Shown: positions 9,552 through 19,400 of the stretch, piece after piece
Layout of the letters: every line of letters starts with the position of its first letter
How positions within the stretch are numbered: position 1 is the stretch's first letter
Assembly: GCF_006363815.1 (NCBI RefSeq)
Contig: NZ_RRYT01000001.1
Span: 21,530-85,529 of the forward strand
DNA length: 64,000 nt
Direction: 5' to 3'
Source of the DNA: Thermomonospora catenispora
Lineage (GTDB): Bacteria; Actinomycetota; Actinomycetes; Streptosporangiales; Streptosporangiaceae
Program-made: the position numbers and the translations under genes
Notes under the pieces: generated by a model
Databases searched by the model: none
What the model was told of the DNA's origin: nothing
What the model saw: only the letters and a program-made list of their open reading frames with translations

Positions 9552-9763
9552 CAGTAGCCGGTGTTGATCCTGTTGGCGGCGCTTTGGATGCGGTCCCTGA
9601 TCACCGCGAAGACCGCGATCGCGATGACCGCCAGCATCCCGGTGATGATCGCCCACTCGATGGCCGAGACGCCCAGCCCGCGGTCCGCCGTGCGCGCCCG
9701 GCGGATCCGCTCGCCCAGCAGCGCGCGCAGATAGATCAAGACGGGGTCGTGCAAGGGGTTCAC
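9551..9763 (-). CDS. flp: Flp-like pilin subunit
   Basis: This 70-residue protein has the size and architecture of a Flp/type IVb pilin: a basic leader ending near RTADRGLGVSAIEW, then a hydrophobic helix (AIITGMLAVIAIAVFAVI) and a short polar tail. The Glu at the start of the helix matches the G-x-x-x-x-E processing context of Flp prepilins. It would be the structural subunit of the fibre. The GTG start at 9763 is preceded by GAGGAGTCACC. It sits between the membrane platform gene tadC and the TadE-like genes, the usual place in actinobacterial tad loci. Confidence 0.75.
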   Translation of the reverse strand: MNPLHDPVLIYLRALLGERIRRARTADRGLGVSAIEWAIITGMLAVIAIAVFAVIRDRIQSAANRINTGY

Positions 9764-9802
9764 GGTGACTCCTCGGGATCTCGGAGACGGGGATTGCTCA
9801 TG

Positions 9803-10717
9803 TCATGCCGCCAGTATCCGGATCAGGGCCGGGAAGCCCAGGAAGATCAGGAAGCCGAAGCAGAACAGCAGCTGGGCGACCAGCATCGACTGGGAGCGCT
9901 CGCCGGCCTTGCCCTCCAGCTCCGACAGCTCGCGGCTGCGCATCGAGGCGGCCCGGGCGGCCAGCGACTGCCGGACCTTGGCGCCGTCGTCGGCGACCAG
10001 CGTCAGCGCCGCCGACAGGTCGCGCAGCTCGGCGATGTTCACCTCCTCGCCCAACGCGCCCAGCGCCTGCCAGGGGGTCCGCCCGGTGATCCGCGCGTTG
10101 GCCAGCGTCTCCCGGATCCGGACCATCGCCCAGCCCTCGCCGACCTGCGCCGCCGTCATCAGCGCCTCGGGCAGGCCGCGTCCGCCGGCCAGGTTCATCG
10201 CCACCAGGTCCAGGAAGGCGCCCACGGTGTGCCGGAAGTCCCGCCGCCGCTGCGCCGCCTCCTGCCGCAGCTGCAGGTCCGGCAGGATGAAGAAGAACGC
10301 CGCCAGCAGCACGCCCAGCCAGGCCGGAACCGCCGGGGAGTCGCCCACGCCCAGCAGCGCCATGTAGCCGACCAGCGCCGGGGTGAGGACCAGCGCCGCC
10401 GCCGGCAGCAGGAACTTGGTCGCCAAAAAGCCCTCGTACGACCGTCCGAGCAGCGCCAGGTCGGCCCGCACCGACCGTTGCTCCCATCCGCGCGCCTCGT
10501 AGAACCGCGCCAGCGAGTGCCCGACCTTGGCGCGCAGCCCGCCGATCCGTTCCGTCCCGGCGGCGGGCCGCGCCTGCCGCTGCGCCGTGTCCGCCGCCCG
10601 GGCCCGGTCGAACGCCGCCAGGGAGGCCGCCAGCCCCGGGCGCGCCGGGAACAGCGCCCGGATCAGCAGGTACAGGCCGAGCCCCACGCAGGCCCCGGCC
10701 AGCAACGCCCCGGTCAC
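9803..10717 (-). CDS. tadC: Tad pilus inner-membrane platform protein TadC (GspF family)
   Basis: This 304-residue type II secretion F-domain protein has membrane segments near the N-terminus (about 5-22), in the middle (ATKFLLPAAALVLTPALVGYMALLG and GVLLAAFFFILPDL) and at the C-terminus (QLLFCFGFLIFLGFPALI). The cytoplasmic F domain includes the conserved LPDLxLRxEAAQRR and MxLAGGRGLPEAL elements. With TadB it forms the rotor-like platform driven by the TadA ATPase. The GTG start at 10717 has a strong GAGGAGGTGAA ribosome site. Confidence 0.92.
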   Translation of the reverse strand: MTGALLAGACVGLGLYLLIRALFPARPGLAASLAAFDRARAADTAQRQARPAAGTERIGGLRAKVGHSLARFYEARGWEQRSVRADLALLGRSYEGFLATKFLLPAAALVLTPALVGYMALLGVGDSPAVPAWLGVLLAAFFFILPDLQLRQEAAQRRRDFRHTVGAFLDLVAMNLAGGRGLPEALMTAAQVGEGWAMVRIRETLANARITGRTPWQALGALGEEVNIAELRDLSAALTLVADDGAKVRQSLAARAASMRSRELSELEGKAGERSQSMLVAQLLFCFGFLIFLGFPALIRILAA

Positions 10718-10781
10718 GGCCGTTCACCTCCTCCGCTCTTCGCGCTCCTCCGCGGAGACCGTCCGGCGGTCGGGATCCGGC

Positions 10782-11744
10782 TCATGAGCGGCCGCCTCCC
10801 GCGTCCATGGCGTGCCGGCCGCGCAGGGGCGGAGTGGCGCCCTGCCAGCCGGCGACCGTGGCGGGGACCTCGCCGGGGACGCCGGGGCGGTTCGGCGGGG
10901 CGCTCAGCAGGCGCTGGGGCAGGTCGTACCTGGCCAGACGGCGCAGCCACAGGAAGGCGGCGGCGTAGAGGGCGAGGACGACGCACAGCACGAGCTGGCC
11001 GACCAGTCCATCGTAGGGGGCGACGTAGGGGCGGTTGAAGACGGCCAGCAGCAGGGCGGTGCCCACCGAGACGCCCACGACGATGTGGACGCTGCGCCGG
11101 GTGGCGCGGCGCTCGGCCTCGACGCGGCGGCGCATGTCGAGCTCGGCGCGGGTGGAGGCGGACAGGGCGCCGAGCATGTCGCGCAGGCCGGGGCCGCGCA
11201 GCCGGGCGTTCATGATCAGGGCGGCCACGACCAGGTCGGCCGACGGGTCGTCCAGGTCGTCGGCGAAGCGGCGCAGCGCCTCGGGCATCGGCATCCGGGT
11301 GTGCAGCCGGTCCACCAGGGTGCGCAGGGGCTGCTGCAGGGCGGGGGCGGCGGCGCGCACCGAGGAGGGGATGGCCTGCTCCAGGCCGACCGCGCCGGCG
11401 ATGGTGTCGCGCAGCGACTCGGTCCAGGCGGCCAGCGCCTCCAGCCGGGCCATCGCGCGGCGCTCCTCGGCGGCGCCCCCGGCGATGCCCTCCCAGCCGA
11501 GCACCAGCAGCCCGGCGCCGATCGCGGCGACCGGCCAGCGGGTGACGATCAGCACCAGCGCGCCGACGATCACCGACGCGGCGGTCCGGGTGGTCAGGGT
11601 GCGGATCAGGTCCTGGCGGCCGCGCCGCCGGGGAGGCCGGCCGGGCCGGACCGGCACGCCGCGGATCGCGACGATCAGCAGCACGACCCCTCCGCCGACC
11701 AGGCTCCCGGCGAGCAGCGCGGGCAGCATGTCCGGCGCCCACAT
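10782..11744 (-). CDS. tadB: Tad pilus inner-membrane platform protein TadB (GspF family)
   Basis: This 320-residue protein is the second F-domain platform component. Two N-terminal helices (LPALLAGSLVGGGVVLLIVAI and ASVIVGALVLIVTRW) precede the cytoplasmic domain with AWTESLRDTIAGAVGLEQAI, the typical TadB segment. C-terminal helices follow (VHIVVGVSVGTALLLAVF, LVLCVVLALYAAAFLW). The ATG at 11744 overlaps the tadA stop (TGATG). A GTG six bases upstream (11750) is an alternative start within the tadA gene. Confidence 0.92.
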   Translation of the reverse strand: MWAPDMLPALLAGSLVGGGVVLLIVAIRGVPVRPGRPPRRRGRQDLIRTLTTRTAASVIVGALVLIVTRWPVAAIGAGLLVLGWEGIAGGAAEERRAMARLEALAAWTESLRDTIAGAVGLEQAIPSSVRAAAPALQQPLRTLVDRLHTRMPMPEALRRFADDLDDPSADLVVAALIMNARLRGPGLRDMLGALSASTRAELDMRRRVEAERRATRRSVHIVVGVSVGTALLLAVFNRPYVAPYDGLVGQLVLCVVLALYAAAFLWLRRLARYDLPQRLLSAPPNRPGVPGEVPATVAGWQGATPPLRGRHAMDAGGGRS

Positions 11745-13045
11745 CACCACTGACCCCCCGGCACGGGGTCGTAGCCGTGCTCGGCCAGCTCGTCGGCGCA
11801 GGAGATGGGCGCGGCCGGCACCGCGTACCCCTCCGGGCCCATCGCGAAGACCTCCGAGGAGAGCACCCGCTGGTCGCATCCGGTGACCTCGCGGACGCTG
11901 GAGACGAATCGGCGCAGCCGTCCGCCGCGGGCGTAGTCGTTGCGCTTCTCGATGAAGACCACGAAGTCGACGGCCCCGGCGATGAGCATGTGGGTGGCCT
12001 CGACCGGCAGCCGCTCCTCGGCCTGGATGGCGTAGGTGGCGATCCGGTTGAACACCTCCATCGAGGAGTTGGCGTGGATGGTCGACAGCGACCCGTCGTT
12101 GCCCTGGGTCATCGCGTTGAGCATGGTGACGATCTCGTCGCCGAGCACCTCGCCGACGATGACGCGGGAGGGGTTCATCCGCAGCGACCGGCGCACCAGC
12201 TCGGCCATCGAGATCGCGCCCTGGCCCTCGGAGTTGGGCAGCCGCTCCTCGAACGCCACCACGTTGGGGTGCAGGTCGGGGAAGGCGTCCAGGCCCAGCT
12301 CCAGCGCCCGCTCCACGGTGATCAGCCGTTCGTGCGGGGGGATCTCGTTGGCCAGCGCGCGCAGCAGGGTGGTCTTCCCGGCGTTGGTGGCCCCGGCGAT
12401 CATGATGTTCTTGCGGGCCAGCACCGCGGCCCGCAGGAAGGCGCCCAGCTGCGGGGACAGCGTCCCGTTGCCCACCAGGTCCGACAGGAACACCTTCTGC
12501 AGCCGGGCCCGCCGGATGGACAGCGCGGGCCGCGCCGTCACGTCCATCACCGCCGACAGCCGGGACCCGTCCGGCAGCCGCAGGTCCAGCTGGGGGTTGG
12601 CGGTGTCGAAGGGGCGCGAGGACAGCCCCGAGTAGGCGGCGAGGATCTGGATCAGCTCGATCAGCTCCTCGTCGGAGTCGGCGACCGGCTCCCCCATCAC
12701 CTCGCGCCCGTCGGCGTATCCGATGAACACCCGGTCGCACCCGTTGATGTCGATGTTCTCGATCTCGGGGTCGTCCAGCAGCGGCTGCAGCCGGCCCACG
12801 CCGAACAGCGCCGCGTGGATCCCCGCCGCCAGCGCCTCCTCCTCTTCGGCGCTGGGCGGGCGGCGGCCCGCGGCCAGCTCGGCCCGCGCATGCTCCTCCA
12901 GCACCTGGGAGATCAACGCCCGCGCGAACTGCCGCTCGTCCTCGGCCGACATCGGCGGCAGCCCGCTGGCGGCGTCCAGCCTGCGCTGGGTGGCCAGCCG
13001 GTCGCCGACCTCCTGGCGCAGCCGTTTGACCAGCGCGTGGTCCAT
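11744..13045 (-). CDS. tadA: Tad pilus assembly ATPase TadA/CpaF
   Basis: This 433-residue hexameric secretion ATPase powers pilus assembly. Motifs in order are an N-terminal helical domain, the Walker A sequence GATNAGKTTLL, Asp-box-type residues around EIPPHERLITVERALELGL, Walker B SRVIVGEVLGDEIV, and the His box TIHANSSMEVFNRI. The length is normal for CpaF. Its stop overlaps the tadB start, and its ATG directly follows the tadZ stop (TGAATG). Confidence 0.96.
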   Translation of the reverse strand: MDHALVKRLRQEVGDRLATQRRLDAASGLPPMSAEDERQFARALISQVLEEHARAELAAGRRPPSAEEEEALAAGIHAALFGVGRLQPLLDDPEIENIDINGCDRVFIGYADGREVMGEPVADSDEELIELIQILAAYSGLSSRPFDTANPQLDLRLPDGSRLSAVMDVTARPALSIRRARLQKVFLSDLVGNGTLSPQLGAFLRAAVLARKNIMIAGATNAGKTTLLRALANEIPPHERLITVERALELGLDAFPDLHPNVVAFEERLPNSEGQGAISMAELVRRSLRMNPSRVIVGEVLGDEIVTMLNAMTQGNDGSLSTIHANSSMEVFNRIATYAIQAEERLPVEATHMLIAGAVDFVVFIEKRNDYARGGRLRRFVSSVREVTGCDQRVLSSEVFAMGPEGYAVPAAPISCADELAEHGYDPVPGGQW

Positions 13046-13960
13046 TCATCGCCCCCTTTCCCGAGTCGGGGCGGCCTCGTGCCGCCGGACCGGCGGTTCG
13101 CGTTCGTCCGGGCGGGGAACGCCCGGCGGCCACGGGCCCCGGGCGGCCGCGGCGGCGCCGGGGGCGGGGCGTTCGGCGGGGCGGGGGCCGCGCGGCTGGT
13201 CCGCCAGGCGGCTCACCAGCCCGGCGGCGACCTCGCGGGCGGAGCGGATCAGCAGGGAGCGGTCCAGCCGTCCGCCCCACCGGCCGCGCAGCATCTCCGC
13301 GCCCTTGGGGTCGAGCGCGAGTCCGCCGAGCACGGTGGCCGGCAGCTTGGAGGACGCCACGATCCGATCGACCTCGGAGATCGATCCGCGGAAGTCGCGG
13401 GGATCGGCCAGCACCACGATCCCGATGGGCGGTCCCTCGGGCAGCCGCTTGGCCAGGGCGTTCACGCGTTCCCGCAGATGGGCGACCTGTTCGAGGGTGG
13501 CGCGGCACAGCAGCACCACCATGTCGGCCTCGCGGATCAGGTCCAGCAGCGGGGTCTCGGCGCCCAGCCGCCCGCAGTCGGCCAGCACGTCCACCGGGGA
13601 CAGCCCGGCGAACGCCCGGCCCAGCGGCCCCCACAGCCAGGTCATGCCCTGCGCCTGTTCGGCGTTGGTCAGCCCGACCAGCACGTCCAGCCCGCCGACC
13701 AGTCGCTGGCAGTGCTCGGCGATCTGCTCGGGGCGCAGCCCACGGCGGGCGGTGGCGGCCAGGCTGAGCAATCCGCGCGAGGGGTTGAGCAGGGTGGAGC
13801 CGCCGTCGTCGGCGGCGGCGGGCAGCCGGTAGACCAGGTCGCCGCCGGCCTGGTCGCACTCGGCGACCAGCACCGGCCGGGGCCACACGGCGCCGAGGGC
13901 CACCGCCGCGGTGGTGACGCCGGGTGCGCCCTTGTCGGCCGCCAGCGCGATCAGTGCCAC
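13046..13960 (-). CDS. tadZ: TadZ/CpaE-like MinD-superfamily protein
   Basis: This 304-residue ParA/MinD-like protein would localise the Tad apparatus at the membrane. The nucleotide loop is degenerate: AADKGAPGVTTAAVALG lacks the usual GKT lysine, while keeping Lys at the deviant position and the TT pair. Later elements (DVLADCGRLGAETPLLDLI and VVLLCRATLEQV) match switch regions of the family. The last 50 residues are Pro/Arg-rich and probably disordered. It starts at GTG 13960 and ends immediately before tadA. Confidence 0.85.
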   Translation of the reverse strand: MALIALAADKGAPGVTTAAVALGAVWPRPVLVAECDQAGGDLVYRLPAAADDGGSTLLNPSRGLLSLAATARRGLRPEQIAEHCQRLVGGLDVLVGLTNAEQAQGMTWLWGPLGRAFAGLSPVDVLADCGRLGAETPLLDLIREADMVVLLCRATLEQVAHLRERVNALAKRLPEGPPIGIVVLADPRDFRGSISEVDRIVASSKLPATVLGGLALDPKGAEMLRGRWGGRLDRSLLIRSAREVAAGLVSRLADQPRGPRPAERPAPGAAAAARGPWPPGVPRPDEREPPVRRHEAAPTRERGR

Positions 13961-13961
13961 G

Positions 13962-14825
13962 TCAGCTCCCGCCCGGGGTGCTCGCCGGCCCGGTTCCGGG
14001 GACGGGCGACCGGCTCGGCTGGGGGGTCGTCCGGTCGCCGGCGCCGGGAGCGGGGGCGGCGGACGACTGCGGCGGCGGCGAGGCGCTTTGGGAGGGGGTG
14101 ATCCGGGTGCCCTCCGGCACGATCACCGCCGCGACCGCTCCGGCGGAGGCGGCCTGGGTGAGCAGCGGGGCGTCGGCGGGCGGTACGGCCACGTCCACCA
14201 TGGTCGTCTCGCTGCGCAGCCGGTCCTCGCCGCCGGCCCGCACCTGCTGGACGATCGCATCGGCCGACAGCAGGGTGCCGGGCCGGGGACCGCCGCCCTG
14301 GCCGCCGGCGACCGCGTACAACGCGACCCGGACGCCGGGGCGCATCCCGTCGGCGGGCAGCTGGCCGGGTTTGAGCGCCAGCCCGACCCTGACCCGGCCG
14401 AGGGCGGCGTCGTCGCCGGGCATGGTCATCGCGTTGGTCAGCAACGCGCCCTCCACCAGGGGGACCGCCGCGTACGCGGTGGTGACCCGGTGGCGCTCGG
14501 ACCAGCGGATGTACTCGATGCCGGTGTCGCCGATCTGCACCTCGCGCAGCGCGCTGGCGGGAATGCGCTGGCCGGGGGCGACCGGGTGGGCGATCTGAAT
14601 GGCCGACACCCGCTGTCCGCTGGCCATCACCAGATAGGCGCTGACCAGCGCTCCGCCGAGGATCAGCAGCACGGCCAGGGCGGCCAGGGCGGGTTTGCGC
14701 TCGCGGGGCGGGACGGGCAGTCGCTGGCCGGTGGACGCGCCGAGCCCGCCGCGCCCGAGCGTCGCCGCATTGGCGGCGGCGCCGCTGCCGGAGCCGCCGG
14801 CGACCGTCGACTGACTGGCCTTCAT
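13962..14825 (-). CDS. cpaB: CpaB/RcpC-like SAF-domain protein
   Basis: This 287-residue first gene of the Tad operon has an N-terminal low-complexity cytoplasmic stretch, one membrane helix (ALAALAVLLILGGALVSAYL) and a SAF domain (VAPGQRIPASALREVQIG). The C-terminal tail is rich in Pro/Ser/Ala. CpaB proteins contact the cell wall side of the pilus machine. ATG 14825 has an upstream CGGAGAAA ribosome site. The secretin that CpaB works with in Gram-negatives is absent, as expected for a monoderm. The 216 bp upstream (14826-15041) is AT-richer and probably carries the operon promoter, but I see no convincing hexamers. Confidence 0.85.
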   Translation of the reverse strand: MKASQSTVAGGSGSGAAANAATLGRGGLGASTGQRLPVPPRERKPALAALAVLLILGGALVSAYLVMASGQRVSAIQIAHPVAPGQRIPASALREVQIGDTGIEYIRWSERHRVTTAYAAVPLVEGALLTNAMTMPGDDAALGRVRVGLALKPGQLPADGMRPGVRVALYAVAGGQGGGPRPGTLLSADAIVQQVRAGGEDRLRSETTMVDVAVPPADAPLLTQAASAGAVAAVIVPEGTRITPSQSASPPPQSSAAPAPGAGDRTTPQPSRSPVPGTGPASTPGGS

Positions 14826-15041
14826 CGCTGGTTTTTCTCCGAGATGCGCGTTACCGAGCGATCCATGCTTGCGGCGTGGGCGAGCCCGCGTCAATGGATT
14901 CGCCATGGATATGCGATCCCGTAACCGGCCGTCCCCACATGACCCTATCGTCCCGGTGACCACATAATGGCTGACCGGTCGTACGAATGACGCTTACTGC
15001 GTCACATTGCCGATCCGGTGATCGCTTTCATGGGCGCCCGG

Positions 15042-15581
15042 TCAGCCGGCGGGGCGGGCCAATGCGAGCACCTCGGCGCCCGGCAGCCCGGCCAGCGCCT
15101 CGCCGGGCACCAGCAGCTTGGAGCGCCGCACTCCGCTGCCGACGACGACCTGCGGGCGCGCGACGACCAGCTCGTCGATCAGCAGCGGCCAGTCCGCGGG
15201 CAGCCCGATCGGCGTGATCCCGCCGTACTCCATCCCGGTCGCCCCGGTGGCCTCCGCCATCGGGGCGAACGAGGCCTTGCGCGCCTCCAGGCGTCTGCGG
15301 ACCACGCCGTTGACGTCGGCGCGGTGGGTGGCCGGCACCAGGCAGGCGGCCATCCGGACCAGGCCGCCGCGCTTGGCGGCCACCACCACGCAGTTGGCGG
15401 AGGCCTCCGGCGGCACGGCGTACCGCTCGCAGAACGCGGCGGTGTCGGCGAGCTCGGGATCGATCTCGGCCACCAGCGCCTCCGCGACGACGGGGTCCGG
15501 TCCCGCGAGCGCGGCGCGGACCGGCTCGGCCAGCAGGTCGGGGCGGTCGGCGGCGGGCGTCCAGTCGAGGTCACCGATCAT
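15042..15581 (-). CDS. YbaK/prolyl-tRNA editing domain protein
   Basis: This 179-residue protein has the YbaK/EbsC editing-domain sequence: NCVVVAAKRGG, LVPATHRADVN and GxxPIGLPADWPLLIDELV, with the central basic residue expected in these aminoacyl-tRNA deacylases. Free-standing members hydrolyse mischarged Ala- or Cys-tRNAPro. Substrate choice cannot be read from sequence alone. ATG 15581 overlaps the stop of the TetR gene by four bases (ATGA), so the two are translated from one message. Confidence 0.85.
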   Translation of the reverse strand: MIGDLDWTPAADRPDLLAEPVRAALAGPDPVVAEALVAEIDPELADTAAFCERYAVPPEASANCVVVAAKRGGLVRMAACLVPATHRADVNGVVRRRLEARKASFAPMAEATGATGMEYGGITPIGLPADWPLLIDELVVARPQVVVGSGVRRSKLLVPGEALAGLPGAEVLALARPAG

Positions 15582-16303
15582 GCCGCCGATTCTCCCACCG
15601 GCGCGGGCAGGCCGATGAGCGCCCCCAGCGTCGCCACGCTGTGCCGGAAGAACGCCTCCCGGTCCTCGACGGCGTTCTGGAACTGGCCGAACAGCTCGAA
15701 GCTCACCCAGCCGTACACCCCGGCCACGGCGGTCACCGCCCGCGCCGCCACCTCCTCCGGCACCCCCGGCATGACCAGCTCCCGGATCCGGGCCGCGTCC
15801 GCCCGCATCCCGCCGGGGAGCGCGTCGGGATCGCCGGACGGGGCGGTCAGGGCGCCGGCCCTGTGGGCGTCGGCGACGATGCCGCCGAGGACGAGGGTGG
15901 CGCGCATGGCCGGGGCGACGGTGTCCTGCGGGGCGCGGTAGCCGGGGACCGGCGAGCCGTACAGCAGCGCGTACTCGTGGGGGTTGGCGAGCGCCCAGGA
16001 CCGGATCGCCAGGCAGGCCGCCCGCCAGCGCCCGCCGTGGTCGGCGGGGTCGGAGTCGGCGTCGGCGCGCTCCACGGCCCGGCCCAGGGAGTCGTAGCCG
16101 TCGATGATCAGCGTGGTGAGCAGGTCGTCCTTGCTGGGGAAGTAGCGGTAGACCGCCGAGGAGACCATGCCCATCTCGCGGGCCACCGCGCGCAGCGACA
16201 GCCCGGCGGCGCCGTGGGCGGCCAGATGCCGGCGGGCGATCTCGACGATTTCCCGGGTGATCTCGGCGCGGACCCGTTCCCGGACGGTGCGGCTGCGGTT
16301 CAT
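15578..16303 (-). CDS. TetR-family transcriptional regulator (WHG-type C-terminal domain)
   Basis: This 241-residue protein has an N-terminal helix-turn-helix (about 10-60; LSLRAVAREMGMVSSAVYRYFPSKDDLLT). The C-terminal domain, with the WALANPHEYALLYGSPVPGY motif, marks the TetR subfamily with a WHG-type ligand domain. It overlaps the downstream YbaK gene and probably represses its own two-gene operon. The upstream 150 bp to the FtsK gene at 16456 would hold a divergent promoter region. Confidence 0.9.
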   Translation of the reverse strand: MNRSRTVRERVRAEITREIVEIARRHLAAHGAAGLSLRAVAREMGMVSSAVYRYFPSKDDLLTTLIIDGYDSLGRAVERADADSDPADHGGRWRAACLAIRSWALANPHEYALLYGSPVPGYRAPQDTVAPAMRATLVLGGIVADAHRAGALTAPSGDPDALPGGMRADAARIRELVMPGVPEEVAARAVTAVAGVYGWVSFELFGQFQNAVEDREAFFRHSVATLGALIGLPAPVGESAA

Positions 16304-16455
16304 CGGATTCCCCTCGCATCGTCATAGAGCGCCGCTCTCGTCGCAATGCGGTGCTCTGCGGAACACCGTACACAGCGCGTCGGATGCCGGCGCGAAGGGC
16401 GGTAATTAAGCTGAGCCGGTGCCGGAGCCGCCCCACGGTCGATGCTGGAGGGTTC

Positions 16456-19400
16456 ATGCGGATCTCGCTCACCGCGCTGACCGACCGGGGGGCACGCGAC
16501 CTGATCATCGACGCCGATTCAGAAATGACGGTCGGCGCGATCGCCAATGCCGTTTCCGCAGCAATTGACGAGAAACCGCCTGCGATTCCGCAGCCGCGCC
16601 CGGCCGCCGACGCGCCCTCCTCCGCGTCGTCCTCCACCCTGTGGGCGGACGGGCGGATGCTCGACCCGCAGGCGCAGGCGGTGCGCGCGCTGCGCGACGG
16701 CGCGGTGGTCGCCGTCGACCGCCGGGCCGCCGCCGCCACCGTGCTGTCGGAGCCGACCGGGCTGGTCGAGGTGCGCGTGGCGGGCGGACCGGCGGCCGGG
16801 GCGGTGCACCGGCTGGGCCTGGGCGCGCACACCCTCGGCGGCGGCGAGGAGGCCGACCTGACCGTCGCCGACCCCGCCGTCCCGCCCCGCGCGCTGCAGA
16901 TCACCGTCCACCGCGGCGACCACGGCGACAGCGGCGTCGTGGTGGAGGCGCTCCCCCACGCTCAGGCGTCCCTGGACGGGCGTCCGCTGGAGGGCGCGAC
17001 GCCCTGGCCGTTCGGCGGGCTGCTGCGGGTCGGCTCGACGGTGCTGACGCTGGCCCCCAGCACCGCCCCGGACGCGCACCTGGAGCCGCTGCCGGGGGGC
17101 GGGCTGGCCTTCAACCGGCCCCCGCGGATCGGCCCGACCACCGGGCGCCCGAAGCGCCTGGCGGTCCCCCGCCGGCCCGAACGCGGTCCGCGCGAGCGGC
17201 TGCGGCTGCTGGGCGCCCTGCTGTTCTCGGCGTTCGGCCTGGTCATGGCGTACGCGCTGGGCCAGTGGTGGTGGGCGCTGCTGGCGCTCAGCTGGCCGGT
17301 GATCCAGATCGGCGAGTGGGCGGCCGACCGGATGCACGGCCGGATGTCCCACCGCCGGGCGCTCAAGGAGTACCGCAGGCGCAGCGCCGCGTTCGCCGAC
17401 GAGCTGGAGGCGCTGCGCCGCCGGGACGAGGCCGAGCGCCGGGCGATGCGGCTGGACCCCGCCGAGGCCCTGCTCACCGCCACCGGCCCGCGGCGACGGC
17501 TGTGGGAGCGCCGCATCACCGACGACGACACCCTGCACATGCGGGTGGGGCTGGCCGATCTGCCCGCCCGGATCGAACTGGTCGGCGCGCCCGACGACGC
17601 CGCGGACGAGGTGCGGATCCCCCTGGCCCGGACGGTCCCGGTGGCGCTGCACCTGACCGAGCTGGGGGTGCTCGGGCTGACCGGCCCCCGGCCCGCCTCC
17701 CGGGCGCTGGCCCGCTGGCTGGTCGCCCAGGCCGCCGTGCTGCACAGCCCGCGCGACCTGGCGATCGTGGTGCTGTCGACCGAGCCGGACGCCGCCGAGC
17801 ACTGGAACTGGGTGCGCTGGCTGCCGCACTGCGCCCCGCACGCCGGGGAGGAGTGCGTGGCGCTGGTCGGCACCGACCCCGACTCCGTCGCCCACCGGGT
17901 CACCGAGCTGGCCATCCGCATCACCGAACGCCGCCGCACCCGCCAGCACGCCCCCGGCCTGCTCGGCGGCGCGGCCGCCGGGACGACGCCCGAGGTCCCC
18001 TACAACATCCTCGTGGTGCTGGACGGGGCGCGGGCCCTGCGGCGGGTGCCGGGGATGCCGCACGTGCTGGCGCGCGGCCCCGAATACGGCGTCTACGCGA
18101 TCTGCATCGACGACGAGGAGCGCCTGCTGCCCGAGGAGTGCGCCGCCGTCGCCTCCTGGGTCTCCCCCGACACCCTGCGGCTGCACGGCCACGACCTGGA
18201 GGCCATCGGCCCGGTGCTGGCCGACCAGGTCTCACCGGCCTGGGCGGAGCGGGTGGCCCGCGCCCTCGCCCCGATCCGGGACGTGTCCCGGCAGGACGCC
18301 GACGAGACCGTGCCCGCGCAGGTGCGGCTGCTGGACCTGCTGGGCATGCCCGACCCGACGCCGGGCCACGTCCAGGACGCCTGGGCCGCCACCGGCGGGC
18401 GGTCCACCCGGGTGCCGATCGGGATCGCCGCGGACGGCCCGTTCTGCATCGACCTGCGCACCGACGGGCCGCACGGGCTGGTCGCCGGGACCACCGGGGC
18501 GGGCAAGTCGGAGCTGCTGCAGACCCTGATCGCGGCGCTGGCGGCGGCCAACCGGCCGGACGAGCTGACGTTCGTGCTCATCGACTACAAGGGCGGGGCG
18601 GCGTTCGCCGACTGCGCCGCGCTGCCGCACACCGTGGGCATGGTCACCGACCTGGACGGTCATCTGACCGAACGGGCGCTGCACTCGCTGGCCGCCGAGC
18701 TGCGCCGCCGGGAGGAGATCCTGCTGGCGGCCGGGGCCAAGGACATCGACGACTACGCCGAGCTGCGGGCCCGGGCCGCGGTCTCGTCCGCCTCCTCCGC
18801 CGCCGGCGGGCACGCCCTCCCGCAGCGGGACGCGACGCCGCCGCCGCTGCCCCGGCTGGTGCTGGTGATCGACGAGTTCGCGGCGCTGGCCGCCGAACTG
18901 CCGGAGTTCATGGCCGGACTGGTGGACATCGGCCGGCGGGGCCGTTCGCTGGGCGTGCACCTGATCCTGGCCACCCAGCGCCCGGCGGGCGTGGTGACCG
19001 CCGACATCCGCGCCAACACCAACCTGCGGATCGCGCTGCGGGTCACCGACCCGGGCGAGTCGGTGGACGTGATCGACTCGCCCGAGGCCGCCGACATCCC
19101 CCCGTCCGCGCCGGGCCGCTGTTACGTGCGGTCGGGCGCCGCCGTGCCGCAGGCGGTGCAGTCGGCGCGCATCGGGGGCCGCCGCCCGGCGTCCCGCGCC
19201 GGCGCGTCCCCGTCCGCGGCGGCGCCGTCGGTGCGGGACGTGCCGTGGGACCTGCTCGGCCGTCCCCTGCCCGAGGCGGCCGAGCCGGCCGAGGAGCCCG
19301 AGCCGGTCACCGACCTGACCGTGCTGGTCGACGCGATCGCCCAGGCCGCCGCCCGGGCCGGGATCCCGCCGCAGCGCTCCCCCTGGCTGGACCCGCTGCC

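Noticed and set aside
10782..13886. Long minus-strand open frames covering tadB and running on through tadA/tadZ in another frame
   Set aside because: Only the first part (10782-11744) reads as TadB; the rest is Arg/Ala/Gly-rich shadow of tadA and tadZ, which is typical of high-GC DNA.
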